Positions 44,261-53,038 of a stretch of 64,000 nucleotides of DNA are shown one piece after another. The translations under genes were made by a program, and so were the position numbers. Positions within the stretch are counted from its first letter, which is position 1, and each line of letters begins with the position of its first letter. A model generated the notes under the pieces. That model was given only the letters and a program-made list of their open reading frames with translations. It was not told the origin of the DNA and ran no database searches. Origin of the DNA: Pseudomonas purpurea (GTDB lineage Bacteria; Pseudomonadota; Gammaproteobacteria; Pseudomonadales; Pseudomonadaceae). The stretch lies in NCBI RefSeq assembly GCF_039908635.1, contig NZ_CP150918.1, forward strand, positions 1 to 64,000. Reading direction: 5' to 3'.

Positions 44261-46282
44261 ATGCTTGAAAGCAATCCACTTTTGCAGGTCCACGGCCTGC
44301 CGCCCTATGCGGCTGTGCGCGCCGAACACCTGGTGCCCGCCATCGAACAGATTCTGGCCGATAATCGCCGTGCCACTAACCTGATTGTTGCCAGCCAGTC
44401 GGTGCTGCCGAACTGGGATGACCTGGTGTTGGGCATGGATGAATTGACCGCGCGTCTTGATGAGACGATGTCCGTTATTCATACCCTGGACCTGGTTGCT
44501 CATGCCGGTGACGCCTGGCGTAAGGCGCGCGCTGCGTGCGACGAATCGGTGGCGGTCTATAAAACCGGGCTGTTGCGCAATCGTGAGCTGTACCTGGCCT
44601 ATCAAGCCCTGGCAGACAGCCCGCCCGCGCAGCACTTCGACGCCTCACGCCAGGCGGTTTTGAAGAAAATCCTGCGACGGTATCGGTTGTCGGGGGTTGA
44701 TTTGCCGGCGGATCAACAGGCAACACTGGCTCGGCTCAACCGTGAAATATCGCTGCTCGGCGGTTTGTTTCTGCAGCAACTGGAGAACGCCGACAACGCC
44801 TGGAGCAAGCGGCTCAACCATGAGTCGTCGTTGGCGGGCCTGCCTGACGACCTTAAACAGCGCATGGCCGCCAAGGCCAGGGAAGCGGGGCATGAGGGCT
44901 GGCTGATCACGCTGGATCAGGAAACCTGGCGTCTGGTCATGACCTATGCCGAAGACCGTACCTTGCGCGAGGAACTGTTTATCGCCAACGCCACGCGGGC
45001 GTCGGATCAAGGGCCGCACGCCGGGCAATTCGACAATGGCCCGGTGCTTGAGCTGCTGCTCGCCAACCGTCAGCAAAAGGCCAGGCTGCTGGGGTACGCC
45101 AACTTTGCCGAGTTGAAGTTGGCAACCGAATCTGCGGAATCGGCCCGGCAGGTCGTGAATTTTTTACAGCGGCAACTGACGCTGGAGACACCACGTTTTG
45201 CCGAGGACACCCAAGCACTTGAAGCCTTTGCGGCTGAACAGGGGGTTGCCGATGTGCAGGCCTGGGACCTCGAGTTTTATGCGCAGAAACTGCGGCAGTA
45301 CCAGCATGGTTCAGCGCTCAGCGGGGTTCGCGCCTATTTTCCACTGGACGGTACGTTGCACCGGTTATGCCGGTTCAGTGAACGTCTGTTTGGCATCGAA
45401 ATCGTCGAGCAACAGCAGTTCAGCCGCTGGCATGAGCAGGTGCGCCTGCTGGAAGTCAGGGAGCATTCCCAGGTGATCGGGCACATTTACATCGACCCGT
45501 TTCACCGTCCGCAAGGGGACGACTATGCCTGGACGTCCACCCCGCGAAATCGTCGGGTGACCGCCGAGGGCCGGGTCAAGCTGCCGATGGCCATTTTGCA
45601 CGGCAACTTTCCCGAGGGCGCGACGGGTCAGCCGTGTCTGCTCGATCACGTGCAAATGAGGGTGCTGCTTCATGAGATGGGCCACTGCTTGCAGCACGTA
45701 CTGACGCGTTCACCGTATCGGCGGATTTCCGGCATCTCGGAGCTGGGGCGCGACACGGCCGAGTTCGCCGGGCAGGTCTTTGAACTATGGGGTTTATCCC
45801 GGGATTTTCTGCTGTGGATCGCGGCGCACCATCAAACTGGCGAGCGTTTATCCGAGGCGCGGGTTGACTCGATACTGGCGTCGATTCATCAACAGAGCAG
45901 TTGGCAAACCGCGCGGTTGTTGATGGGCGCCTTGTACGATTTTGAACTGCACCGGGGGTATGGCGATGGTCGTAGCGTGGCGTCGGTGTTTGCCCAGGTA
46001 CGGGAGCAGTTTCCCCACCTTCGGCTGCCGGGCTACACGCGGTATGCCAACGGTTTTGACTACCTGGTGACCGGTTATGAGGCTTCGGTGTATGCCTACA
46101 TATGGTCCGGTGTCCTGGCGACAGAAGCGTTCAAGCCATTTGAGGCGCGCGGGGTGTTCAGCACCGAAACCGGCAAGGCGTTTCGTGAGGCGATCTTCGC
46201 GGTGGGAGATTCGCGACCCTTGCTCGAATCCCTGGAAGTATTTCTCGGCCGATCAATGACGGGCAGTCTTTTCCCATCGTGA
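44261..46282 (+). CDS. Second M3-family peptidase (prlC paralogue)
   Basis: 673 residues, start ATG 44261 with AAGGA. It reads as a diverged copy of prlC: SNPLLQVHGLPPYAAVRAEHL opposite NNPLLQPYDLPPFSAIRAEHV. The zinc motif LLHEMGHCLQH is intact and a Glu-containing GRDTAEFAGQVFELW stands where prlC has WDAVELPSQFMENW. It is unbroken, unlike the neighbour. It may have a different peptide preference; it is likely soluble and cytoplasmic. Confidence 0.9.
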   Translation: MLESNPLLQVHGLPPYAAVRAEHLVPAIEQILADNRRATNLIVASQSVLPNWDDLVLGMDELTARLDETMSVIHTLDLVAHAGDAWRKARAACDESVAVYKTGLLRNRELYLAYQALADSPPAQHFDASRQAVLKKILRRYRLSGVDLPADQQATLARLNREISLLGGLFLQQLENADNAWSKRLNHESSLAGLPDDLKQRMAAKAREAGHEGWLITLDQETWRLVMTYAEDRTLREELFIANATRASDQGPHAGQFDNGPVLELLLANRQQKARLLGYANFAELKLATESAESARQVVNFLQRQLTLETPRFAEDTQALEAFAAEQGVADVQAWDLEFYAQKLRQYQHGSALSGVRAYFPLDGTLHRLCRFSERLFGIEIVEQQQFSRWHEQVRLLEVREHSQVIGHIYIDPFHRPQGDDYAWTSTPRNRRVTAEGRVKLPMAILHGNFPEGATGQPCLLDHVQMRVLLHEMGHCLQHVLTRSPYRRISGISELGRDTAEFAGQVFELWGLSRDFLLWIAAHHQTGERLSEARVDSILASIHQQSSWQTARLLMGALYDFELHRGYGDGRSVASVFAQVREQFPHLRLPGYTRYANGFDYLVTGYEASVYAYIWSGVLATEAFKPFEARGVFSTETGKAFREAIFAVGDSRPLLESLEVFLGRSMTGSLFPS

Positions 46283-46299
46283 TCATTGCCTGATGAAAA

Positions 46300-46322
46300 C
46301 CCCCGGGTTCAGCACTCGGGGG
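46300..46322. terminator. GC-rich hairpin between convergent genes
   Basis: CCCCCG and CGGGGG arms with an 11-base loop. On the minus strand it is followed by TTTTC, so it fits best as the terminator of the phosphatase gene; on the plus strand it lacks a T-run. Confidence 0.55.
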
Positions 46323-46341
46323 CTTCTATTGTCGACGTGGA

Positions 46342-46980
46342 TTACTCGCCGGCAGTTTTAAGCCAGCTCTTCATCGAGCAGGTGGCGAAGCGGCTGGTGC
46401 TGCAATCACCGTTGGCCAGGGCCGTGCGAAGTTTGTCGACATCGGCCTGCATCATGTAGCGAATGCCGTCCTTGAAGTGGCTACTGTCGCCAAAACCACC
46501 TTCGGTCATTTCTTTCAGGGCGTCTTCTTTGCTCCAGCCTTGAATCACCACCCGGTACATGGCGGACATCAAACCGGTGCGGTCCGAGCCATGTTTGCAG
46601 TGCATCAACACCGGGCCTTTGCTTTCGGCGCTCTGGATCGCCCGCAGCGTCGCGAGTACGTCGCTGTCATCGACATGATTGGTGCGGTACGGCATCTGTA
46701 CCTGATTGATGCCGGGTGCCGACAACCAGTTCGAATCCGGTTCTGGCAGGAAGTTGATGACGGTCGCGACCTTGAGTTTTTCCAGCAACGGCACGGCCCC
46801 GCCATCAGGCAACGCGCTGCGATAGAGCGTCGGCGACATCTGGTAGAGGTTGTATTGCACCTCCACAGGCTGTGCCCATTCGGCCGGACGCGGGGAGCCG
46901 GCGTCGTCCGCCTGGGCCGCAGGAACCGCGAACAGCATCAGCAGCAGGCTGAGCACAGGGATGATGCGCAATGTCGGCAT
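46342..46980 (-). CDS. Exported dual-specificity/tyrosine phosphatase-like protein
   Basis: 212 residues with a signal peptide (about 1-24, ends VPAAQA). The P-loop HCKHGSDRTG gives the CX5R active site of cysteine phosphatases, with the likely acid in the HVDDSD region. It resembles bacterial DSP-like periplasmic proteins; the substrate is unknown. ATG at 46980 is chosen for the signal peptide. It is divergent from the gluconate dehydrogenase operon. Confidence 0.85.
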   Translation of the reverse strand: MPTLRIIPVLSLLLMLFAVPAAQADDAGSPRPAEWAQPVEVQYNLYQMSPTLYRSALPDGGAVPLLEKLKVATVINFLPEPDSNWLSAPGINQVQMPYRTNHVDDSDVLATLRAIQSAESKGPVLMHCKHGSDRTGLMSAMYRVVIQGWSKEDALKEMTEGGFGDSSHFKDGIRYMMQADVDKLRTALANGDCSTSRFATCSMKSWLKTAGE

Positions 46981-47286
46981 AGGTAGGGGCCTAAAAGACG
47001 AATGGAGGATCGGTGGGCAGCCTGCGGGAGGGGCAGTCAAAGGCCCGTGAGACGTCTGTCAAAAAGTCGTGAATCCACTCGCCCGACGTAGGGGTTACGG
47101 CAGTGTTCCAAGGTTTATTTGAGCTGAAACGATTAATCTTGATGCTTAGGCTGCTACCATTTGTAACTAATGATTACTGGCACGTCCTGTTCCATGGGGT
47201 CCTCCCCCGACCTTTTACGTGGCCAAAAAACGATAAGTCGCTCGTTGAAGCGACCTTCTACCCAATGCCTGATGAGGTGCACCCCC
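46981..47286. promoter_or_regulatory. 306-bp gap upstream of the gluconate dehydrogenase-type operon
   Basis: No gene was found here. The stretch 47100-47190 is AT-richer and probably holds the operon promoter. A TGAAACGATTAATC sequence resembles half of a LacI-type site but is not convincing. Confidence 0.3.
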
Positions 47287-48027
47287 ATGTCTGATCAAGA
47301 TCGAGACAACCCGCGGCGTGAGTTTTTACGCAAATCCCTGACCTTGATCCCGGTGGTCACCGTCGCCAGCACAGGCTTTGGCAGCTCGGTGCTGATGGCT
47401 GCGCCTGACGCCGCACCGGCCAGCACCAGCAAGACGCCGGTCAACAGCGCTGCGTATCAGCCTGGCTACTTCACCGCACAAGAGTGGGCTTTCATTCAGG
47501 CCGCCGTCGCGCGATTGATTCCTGCCGATGAACAAGGCCCGGGCGCGCTGGAAGCCGGCGTGCCGGAGTACATCGACCGCCAAATGAATACGCCATATGC
47601 CGCCGGTGCGCTGTGGTACATGCAAGGCCCGTTCAATGCCGACGCCGCGCCGGAAATGGGCTGGCAGAGCAAATTGGTGCCCAAACAGATCTACCGCCTG
47701 GGCATCGCGGCGACGGATGCCTGGTCGAAAGCGTTCAACGGCAAAGTTTTTGCTGAGCAAGACAGCGCTACCCGAGACGATTTGCTCAAGCAACTGGAGG
47801 CCGGTACGCCGACATTCGACAGCGTGCCACCGAAGATTTTCTTCAGTTTGTTGCTGCAAAACACCCGGGAAGGGTTCTTCTGCGACCCGATCCACGGCGG
47901 CAACAAAGGCATGGTCGGCTGGACCCTGATCGGCTTCCCCGGCGCCCGCGCCGATTTCATGGATTGGGTGGAGCGCAACGAGCAGTACCCCTTCCCGGCA
48001 GTGTCGATTCGCGGCGAGAGGGCTTGA
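47287..48027 (+). CDS. Gluconate 2-dehydrogenase-type small (gamma) subunit
   Basis: 246 residues. A Tat-type signal (RREFLRKSLTLIPVV) directs export, probably with its partner. The rest resembles the gluconate dehydrogenase subunit 3 family (TAQEWAFIQAAVARLIPADEQGPGA, then EYIDRQMNTPYAAGALWYM). This small subunit accompanies the flavin subunit and is needed for its export. Start ATG at 47287 with GAGGTG upstream. It precedes the flavin subunit by 2 bases. Confidence 0.9.
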   Translation: MSDQDRDNPRREFLRKSLTLIPVVTVASTGFGSSVLMAAPDAAPASTSKTPVNSAAYQPGYFTAQEWAFIQAAVARLIPADEQGPGALEAGVPEYIDRQMNTPYAAGALWYMQGPFNADAAPEMGWQSKLVPKQIYRLGIAATDAWSKAFNGKVFAEQDSATRDDLLKQLEAGTPTFDSVPPKIFFSLLLQNTREGFFCDPIHGGNKGMVGWTLIGFPGARADFMDWVERNEQYPFPAVSIRGERA

Positions 48028-48029
48028 GC

Positions 48030-49814
48030 ATGGCAACGGTAATGAAGAAGGTCGACGCGGTGATCGTCGGTTTTGGCTGGACGGGCGCCATCATGGCCAA
48101 GGAGCTGACAGAAGCCGGCCTCAATGTGCTGGCGCTGGAGCGCGGGCCGATGCAGGACACCTATCCCGACGGCAACTACCCACAGGTGATCGACGAACTC
48201 ACCTACAGCGTGCGTAAAAAACTCTTTCAGGATGTCTCGAAAGAGACGGTGACCATTCGCCATAGCGTGAATGACATTGCACTGCCCAACCGTCAGCTTG
48301 GGGCGTTCCTGCCGGGTAATGGCGTGGGTGGCGCCGGCCTGCATTGGTCTGGCGTGCATTTTCGGGTCGACCCGATCGAGCTGCGCATGCGCAGCCACTA
48401 CGAAGAGCGCTACGGCAAAAGCTTCATCCCCAAGGACATGACGATTCAGGACTTCGGCGTCAGCTACGAAGAACTGGAGCCGTTCTTCGACTATGCCGAG
48501 AAAGTCTTTGGCACCTCGGGCCAGGCCTGGACCGTGAACGGGCAAGTGGTCGGTGAAGGCAAGGGCGGCAACCCCTACGCGGCGGACCGTTCCAGCCACT
48601 TTCCGCTGGAGTCGCAGAAGAACACCTACTCCGCGCAGTTGTTCCAGAGCGCCGCCAACGCCGTCGGTTACAAACCCTACAACCTGCCATCGGCCAATAC
48701 CTCGGGCCCGTACACCAACCCTTACGGCGCGCAGATGGGGCCGTGCAATTTCTGCGGGTTCTGCAGCGGCTATGTCTGCTACATGTATTCGAAGGCGTCG
48801 CCGAACGTGAACATTCTGCCGGCGCTCAAGCCGCTGCCGAATTTCGAGCTGCGGCCCAATTCCCACGTGCTCAAGGTCAATCTCGACAGCAGCAAGACCA
48901 AGGCCACCGGCGTGACCTACATCGACGGTCAGGGCCGCGAGATCGAGCAACCGGCGGACCTGGTGATTCTGGGGGCGTTCCAGCTTCATAACGTGCGGCT
49001 GATGCTGCTGTCCGGGATCGGCAAACCCTATGACCCGATCACTGGCGAAGGTGTGGTCGGGCGCAACTTTGCCTATCAGAACATGGCGACCATCAAGGCC
49101 TATTTCGACAAGGACGTGCACACCAACAACTTCATCGGCGCGGGCGGCAACGGTGTGGCGGTGGACGACTTCAATGCCGACAACTTCGACCATGGCCCCC
49201 ATGGTTTCGTCGGCGGTTCGCCGATGTGGGTCAACCAGGCAGGCAGCCGGCCGATTGCCGGTACTTCAAATCCGCCGGGAACCCCGGCCTGGGGCAGTGC
49301 CTGGAAACGTGCTACCGCCGATTACTACACCCACCAGGTGTCGATGGACGCTCACGGTGCGCATCAGTCCTACCGTGGAAACTACCTGGATCTCGACCCT
49401 GTTTACCGCGATGCCTACGGCCTGCCGCTGCTGCGGATGACGTTCGACTGGCAGGAAAACGACATCAAGATGAACCGCTTCATGGTCGAGAAAATGGGCA
49501 AGATCGCCGAGGCGATGAACCCCAAGGCCATCGCCGTGATTGGCAAGAAAGTCGGCGACCATTTCAACACCGCGTCCTACCAGACCACCCACCTCAACGG
49601 TGGCGCGATCATGGGCACCCACCCGAAAACCAGCGCATTGAACCGCTACTTGCAGAGCTGGGACGTGCATAACGTCTTCGTGCCTGGCGCTTCCGCATTC
49701 CCACAAGGCTTGGGTTACAACCCTACGGGGCTGGTGGCGGCCCTCACCTACTGGTCGGCGCGGGCGATTCGCGAGCAGTACCTGAAAAACCCCGGCCCGC
49801 TGGTTCAGGCTTAA
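48030..49814 (+). CDS. GMC oxidoreductase, gluconate dehydrogenase-type flavin subunit
   Basis: 594 residues, oxidising gluconate or a related sugar (acid) in the periplasm. The FAD motif VGFGWTGAIMAKEL, the GMC motif GAGLHWSGVHFR and the C-terminal PGASAFPQGLGYNPTG are present. A Cys cluster (CNFCGFCSGYVC, near residue 240) resembles the Fe-S-binding segment of related FAD glucose dehydrogenases. It has no signal of its own and probably travels with the Tat-bearing small subunit. The substrate (gluconate or another sugar) is not proven. Confidence 0.92.
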   Translation: MATVMKKVDAVIVGFGWTGAIMAKELTEAGLNVLALERGPMQDTYPDGNYPQVIDELTYSVRKKLFQDVSKETVTIRHSVNDIALPNRQLGAFLPGNGVGGAGLHWSGVHFRVDPIELRMRSHYEERYGKSFIPKDMTIQDFGVSYEELEPFFDYAEKVFGTSGQAWTVNGQVVGEGKGGNPYAADRSSHFPLESQKNTYSAQLFQSAANAVGYKPYNLPSANTSGPYTNPYGAQMGPCNFCGFCSGYVCYMYSKASPNVNILPALKPLPNFELRPNSHVLKVNLDSSKTKATGVTYIDGQGREIEQPADLVILGAFQLHNVRLMLLSGIGKPYDPITGEGVVGRNFAYQNMATIKAYFDKDVHTNNFIGAGGNGVAVDDFNADNFDHGPHGFVGGSPMWVNQAGSRPIAGTSNPPGTPAWGSAWKRATADYYTHQVSMDAHGAHQSYRGNYLDLDPVYRDAYGLPLLRMTFDWQENDIKMNRFMVEKMGKIAEAMNPKAIAVIGKKVGDHFNTASYQTTHLNGGAIMGTHPKTSALNRYLQSWDVHNVFVPGASAFPQGLGYNPTGLVAALTYWSARAIREQYLKNPGPLVQA

Positions 49815-49826
49815 GGAGCGATGACC

Positions 49827-51131
49827 ATGAAGACCCTCGTTATCGTGACCCTCGCCCTGCTCGGCAGTTGCTCGATCAGTGCTTCTGAAGATGATCAAGC
49901 GTTGATCAGGCAAGGCGAATACCTGTCCCGTGCAGGCGACTGTGTGGCGTGCCACACCGCCAAGGACGGCAAGCCGTTCGCCGGTGGCCTGCCGATGGAA
50001 ACCCCGATCGGCACGATCTACTCCACTAACATCACCCCGGACAAAACCGGCGTGGGCGATTACAGCTTCGAAGACTTCGACAAGGCCGTGCGCCATGGCG
50101 TCGCCAAAAGCGGTAGTACGCTTTACCCGGCCATGCCGTATCCGTCTTATGCCCGTGTCACTGATACCGACATGCAGGCGTTGTATGCCTACTTCATGAA
50201 AGGTGTGGCGCCGGTTGCTCAAGTGAACAAGGACAGCGACATTCCATGGCCCTTGAGCATGCGTTGGCCGTTGGCCGGATGGCGCTGGATGTTTGCCCCG
50301 AATGTCGGGGCGTCTCAACCGGCCGTGGGTGAGGATGCAGTCGTCGGCCGTGGGGCGTATCTGGTGGAAGGGCTCGGACATTGCGGCGCGTGCCATACGC
50401 CACGAGCCCTGACCATGCAGGAAAAAGCCTTGAGCGCTGGCGAAAGCAGTGACTTTCTGTCCGGCAGTGCGCCGCTGGAAGGTTGGATCGCGAAAAGCCT
50501 GCGCGGCGATCACAAGGACGGCCTGGGCAGTTGGAGCGAGGAGCAACTGGTGCAGTTTCTCAAGACCGGTCGCAGTGATCGCAGTGCGGTGTTTGGCGGC
50601 ATGAGCGATGTGGTGGTGCACAGCATGCAGTACATGAGCGATGCGGACCTCAGCGCGATTGCCCGCTACCTCAAGTCCCTGCCGGCCAATGACCCCACGG
50701 ATCAGCCGCACGCGTACGACCAGCAGGTGGCCCAGGCGCTATGGAACGGTGATGACAGCAAACCAGGGGCGTCGGTCTACATCGACAACTGCGCGGCCTG
50801 CCACCGCACTGATGGGCACGGTTATACCCGAGTGTTCCCGGCGTTGGCGGGCAACCCGGTGTTGCAATCGGACGACCCGACCTCGCTGATCCACATCGTA
50901 CTCAAGGGCGGCACCCTGCCGGCCACGCACAGCGCACCGTCGACCTTCACCATGCCGGCATTCGCCTGGCGCCTGTCGGATAAGGAAGTGGCCGAGGTGG
51001 TCAATTTTATCCGCACGAGCTGGGGGAATCGGGCATCGAAAGTTAACGCCAACGATGTCGAAAAGTTACGCAAAGATGATGTAAGTGATTCGTCGGTTAT
51101 TGAAGCCGGGTCCGTGGCCGTGCACAACTAA
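49827..51131 (+). CDS. Gluconate dehydrogenase-type cytochrome c subunit (three haems)
   Basis: 434 residues. A signal peptide is followed by three CXXCH motifs, CVACH, CGACH and CAACH, each in a cytochrome c domain. It passes electrons from the flavin subunit to the quinone pool. ATG at 49827 is preferred over 49821 because AAGGAG lies 8 rather than 2 bases upstream. It ends the three-gene operon. Confidence 0.93.
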   Translation: MKTLVIVTLALLGSCSISASEDDQALIRQGEYLSRAGDCVACHTAKDGKPFAGGLPMETPIGTIYSTNITPDKTGVGDYSFEDFDKAVRHGVAKSGSTLYPAMPYPSYARVTDTDMQALYAYFMKGVAPVAQVNKDSDIPWPLSMRWPLAGWRWMFAPNVGASQPAVGEDAVVGRGAYLVEGLGHCGACHTPRALTMQEKALSAGESSDFLSGSAPLEGWIAKSLRGDHKDGLGSWSEEQLVQFLKTGRSDRSAVFGGMSDVVVHSMQYMSDADLSAIARYLKSLPANDPTDQPHAYDQQVAQALWNGDDSKPGASVYIDNCAACHRTDGHGYTRVFPALAGNPVLQSDDPTSLIHIVLKGGTLPATHSAPSTFTMPAFAWRLSDKEVAEVVNFIRTSWGNRASKVNANDVEKLRKDDVSDSSVIEAGSVAVHN

Positions 51132-51208
51132 ACGGTCATGCAGTATCAGCACTCAACCTGCGGACGTTATGGCCATGGGTTGAGTGCTTGACGGTTAGTC
51201 AATCTGAA

Positions 51209-51514
51209 TCATGGGCTGACAATACTGGAATAAGCCTTGGCCAAGGCCAGCAGCTTGGCTTTGTCCTGCTCGTCAATATCGCCATCACCGTCCACATCCT
51301 TGCGTACGGTATTGATATTAAAGGAATGACCGCCATCGTTTGAAACTGCGGTAATGAAAATGGAGTCCACCAATGCATCGGTGGCTACTTGATTGACGGG
51401 GTCCCATTGCGACTCTTTACGCGCCAGTTGCATCGAAACCATTGCTTCCTGCGGATTAGCAGGAGACGGGCGAAGTAATTGCAGAAAGATACCGCGTTGA
51501 TTGAAGAACGACAT
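51209..51514 (-). CDS. Small protein with DxDxDG motif
   Basis: 101 residues, ATG at 51514 with AAGGA 8 bases upstream. The C-terminal part has DVDGDGDIDEQDKAKLLALAKAY, the calcium-loop pattern of EF-hand and dockerin-type repeats. No signal peptide. The family is not recognised. It lies between the gluconate dehydrogenase operon and the radical SAM gene, on the opposite strand. Confidence 0.65.
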   Translation of the reverse strand: MSFFNQRGIFLQLLRPSPANPQEAMVSMQLARKESQWDPVNQVATDALVDSIFITAVSNDGGHSFNINTVRKDVDGDGDIDEQDKAKLLALAKAYSSIVSP

Positions 51515-51621
51515 AAGTAAATCCTTTTACTGTTTCAGTTGGTTGAGTGTTACCTGTGCCGAAGATAGTACGAGGGATATTGGAAAGTAGACCACTGTGT
51601 ATATGTTTCGTTGATTTGCAC

Positions 51622-51643
51622 TTAGTTGTTATATAGCAACTAA
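51622..51643. repeat. 22-bp near-perfect palindrome, radical SAM upstream region
   Basis: TTAGTTG and CAACTAA arms surround an AT-rich core; 20 of 22 positions are symmetric. It lies in the 223-base divergent gap, 95 bases before the radical SAM start, and could bind a regulator of either neighbour. No known consensus was recognised. Confidence 0.4.
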
Positions 51644-51702
51644 CAATACGCTTCAGGCTCTGAAGCTGCCGAACGGCACTGGTCCAATGCTGGGCACTCG
51701 GA

Positions 51703-51722
51703 TACTGTATGTGCATACAGCT
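51703..51722. promoter_or_regulatory. LexA (SOS) box upstream of the radical SAM gene
   Basis: CTG-TATGTGCATA-CAG within TACTGTATGTGCATACAGCT matches the LexA consensus (CTGTATAT-N-ATACAG), with the key CTG-N10-CAG spacing. It lies 15 bases before the ATG. The P. aeruginosa orthologue PA0069 is known as a LexA-regulon gene. Confidence 0.88.
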
Positions 51723-51737
51723 AGCAGGTTGCTCCCG

Positions 51738-52796
51738 ATGACCACTCCCTTGCCACCTCGCGGTCGCGGCACCGCGACCAACCCGCACAATCGCTTTGCT
51801 CCCAAGATCTCGGTGGCAGAGGACGATGGCTGGTATCAAGAAGCACCGCTGACCCAAGGCACCGAGGTGCGCATTGAAACAGCGAAAACCATCATCACCC
51901 GCAACAATTCGCCCGACCTGCCCTTCGACCGCTCGATCAACCCTTACCGCGGCTGTGAACACGGTTGCATCTATTGTTATGCACGCCCCAGTCACGCCTA
52001 TTGGGACCTGTCACCGGGGCTGGATTTCGAAACAAAACTGATCGCCAAGACCAATGCCGCCGATGTGCTGGAGCAGCAGCTTTCCAGGCCGGGCTATCAG
52101 TGCGCGCCGATCAATCTGGGGTCCAACACCGACCCTTATCAGCCGATCGAGCGGGAACACCGGATCACGCGGCGAACCCTGGAGGTGCTGCTGCGTTATC
52201 GCCATCCGGTCACGATCATCACCAAGGGGTCGCTGATCCTGCGCGACCTGGACCTGCTCGTCGAACTGGCGCAGCAACGGCTGGTGGCGGTGATGATCAG
52301 CTTGACCACCCTGGACGATGAACTCAAACGCATTCTCGAACCCCGGGCCGCGGCACCCAAGGCACGGTTGCGCGCCATCCGCGTGATGCGCGAGGCAGGC
52401 ATTGCGGTGGGTGTGTTGTGCTCGCCGATGATTCCGATGATCAATGACAGCGAACTCGAAAGCCTGCTCACCCAGGCCCATGCTGCCGGGGCGCAGAGTG
52501 CCGCTTACATGATGTTGCGCCTGCCCCTGGAAGTGGCGCCGTTGTTTGAGGAATGGCTGGCGGCGCACTACCCGCAACGCGCCGCTCATGTGCTGAGCCT
52601 GATTCGCCAAAGCCGTGGGGGTGAACTGTATGACAGTCGGTTTGGGGTCCGAATGCGCGGCGAAGGGCCGTTTGCCGATTTGCTGGCGCAACGTTTTGCC
52701 AAAACCATTAAACGCCTGGGGCTCAACCGTCGCGAAGGCTTCGACCTGGATTGCCAGGCGTTTTGTCCGCCGGGCCGTCAGATGTCGCTGCTCTAG
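51738..52796 (+). CDS. PA0069-family radical SAM protein
   Basis: 352 residues. The radical SAM cysteines are in NPYRGCEHGCIYCYARPSH (CxxxCxxC), followed by YWDLSPGLDFETKL, the pattern of the spore-photoproduct-lyase-related group. Substrate unknown; DNA repair or nucleotide modification is possible given SOS control. ATG 51738 is chosen as the family start, though its SD is weak. A LexA box lies immediately upstream. Confidence 0.9.
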   Translation: MTTPLPPRGRGTATNPHNRFAPKISVAEDDGWYQEAPLTQGTEVRIETAKTIITRNNSPDLPFDRSINPYRGCEHGCIYCYARPSHAYWDLSPGLDFETKLIAKTNAADVLEQQLSRPGYQCAPINLGSNTDPYQPIEREHRITRRTLEVLLRYRHPVTIITKGSLILRDLDLLVELAQQRLVAVMISLTTLDDELKRILEPRAAAPKARLRAIRVMREAGIAVGVLCSPMIPMINDSELESLLTQAHAAGAQSAAYMMLRLPLEVAPLFEEWLAAHYPQRAAHVLSLIRQSRGGELYDSRFGVRMRGEGPFADLLAQRFAKTIKRLGLNRREGFDLDCQAFCPPGRQMSLL

Positions 52797-53038
52797 GCGC
52801 GAGTGGCCTATGGTTGAGTGGTGCAAAAAGGCAGCGTTTTTAGGCTGGTCACGTTTTGTGTGACCTGGAACGCACGTTCTAGAGCGTTTCATTCAGTTTG
52901 AGTTAAGTTTCGGCCGCTACCTTGTTCATCGAGTGACCGACTGGTCGAGGTAAAAGGGCTGTATATTTTTTAATCAGGTGCTGGTTTCGTACCGGACAAA
53001 ACGGGAAGATTCCCTTACTCCGCCAAAGAGGATGAATT

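Noticed and set aside
47125..47145. LacI/PtxS-type operator before the gluconate dehydrogenase operon
   Set aside because: Only a half-site resemblance (TGAAACGATTAATC); no symmetry.
52847..52865. GGTCAC-N7-GTGACC inverted repeat as an operator or terminator
   Set aside because: Short arms, no T-run and no known consensus; could be chance.
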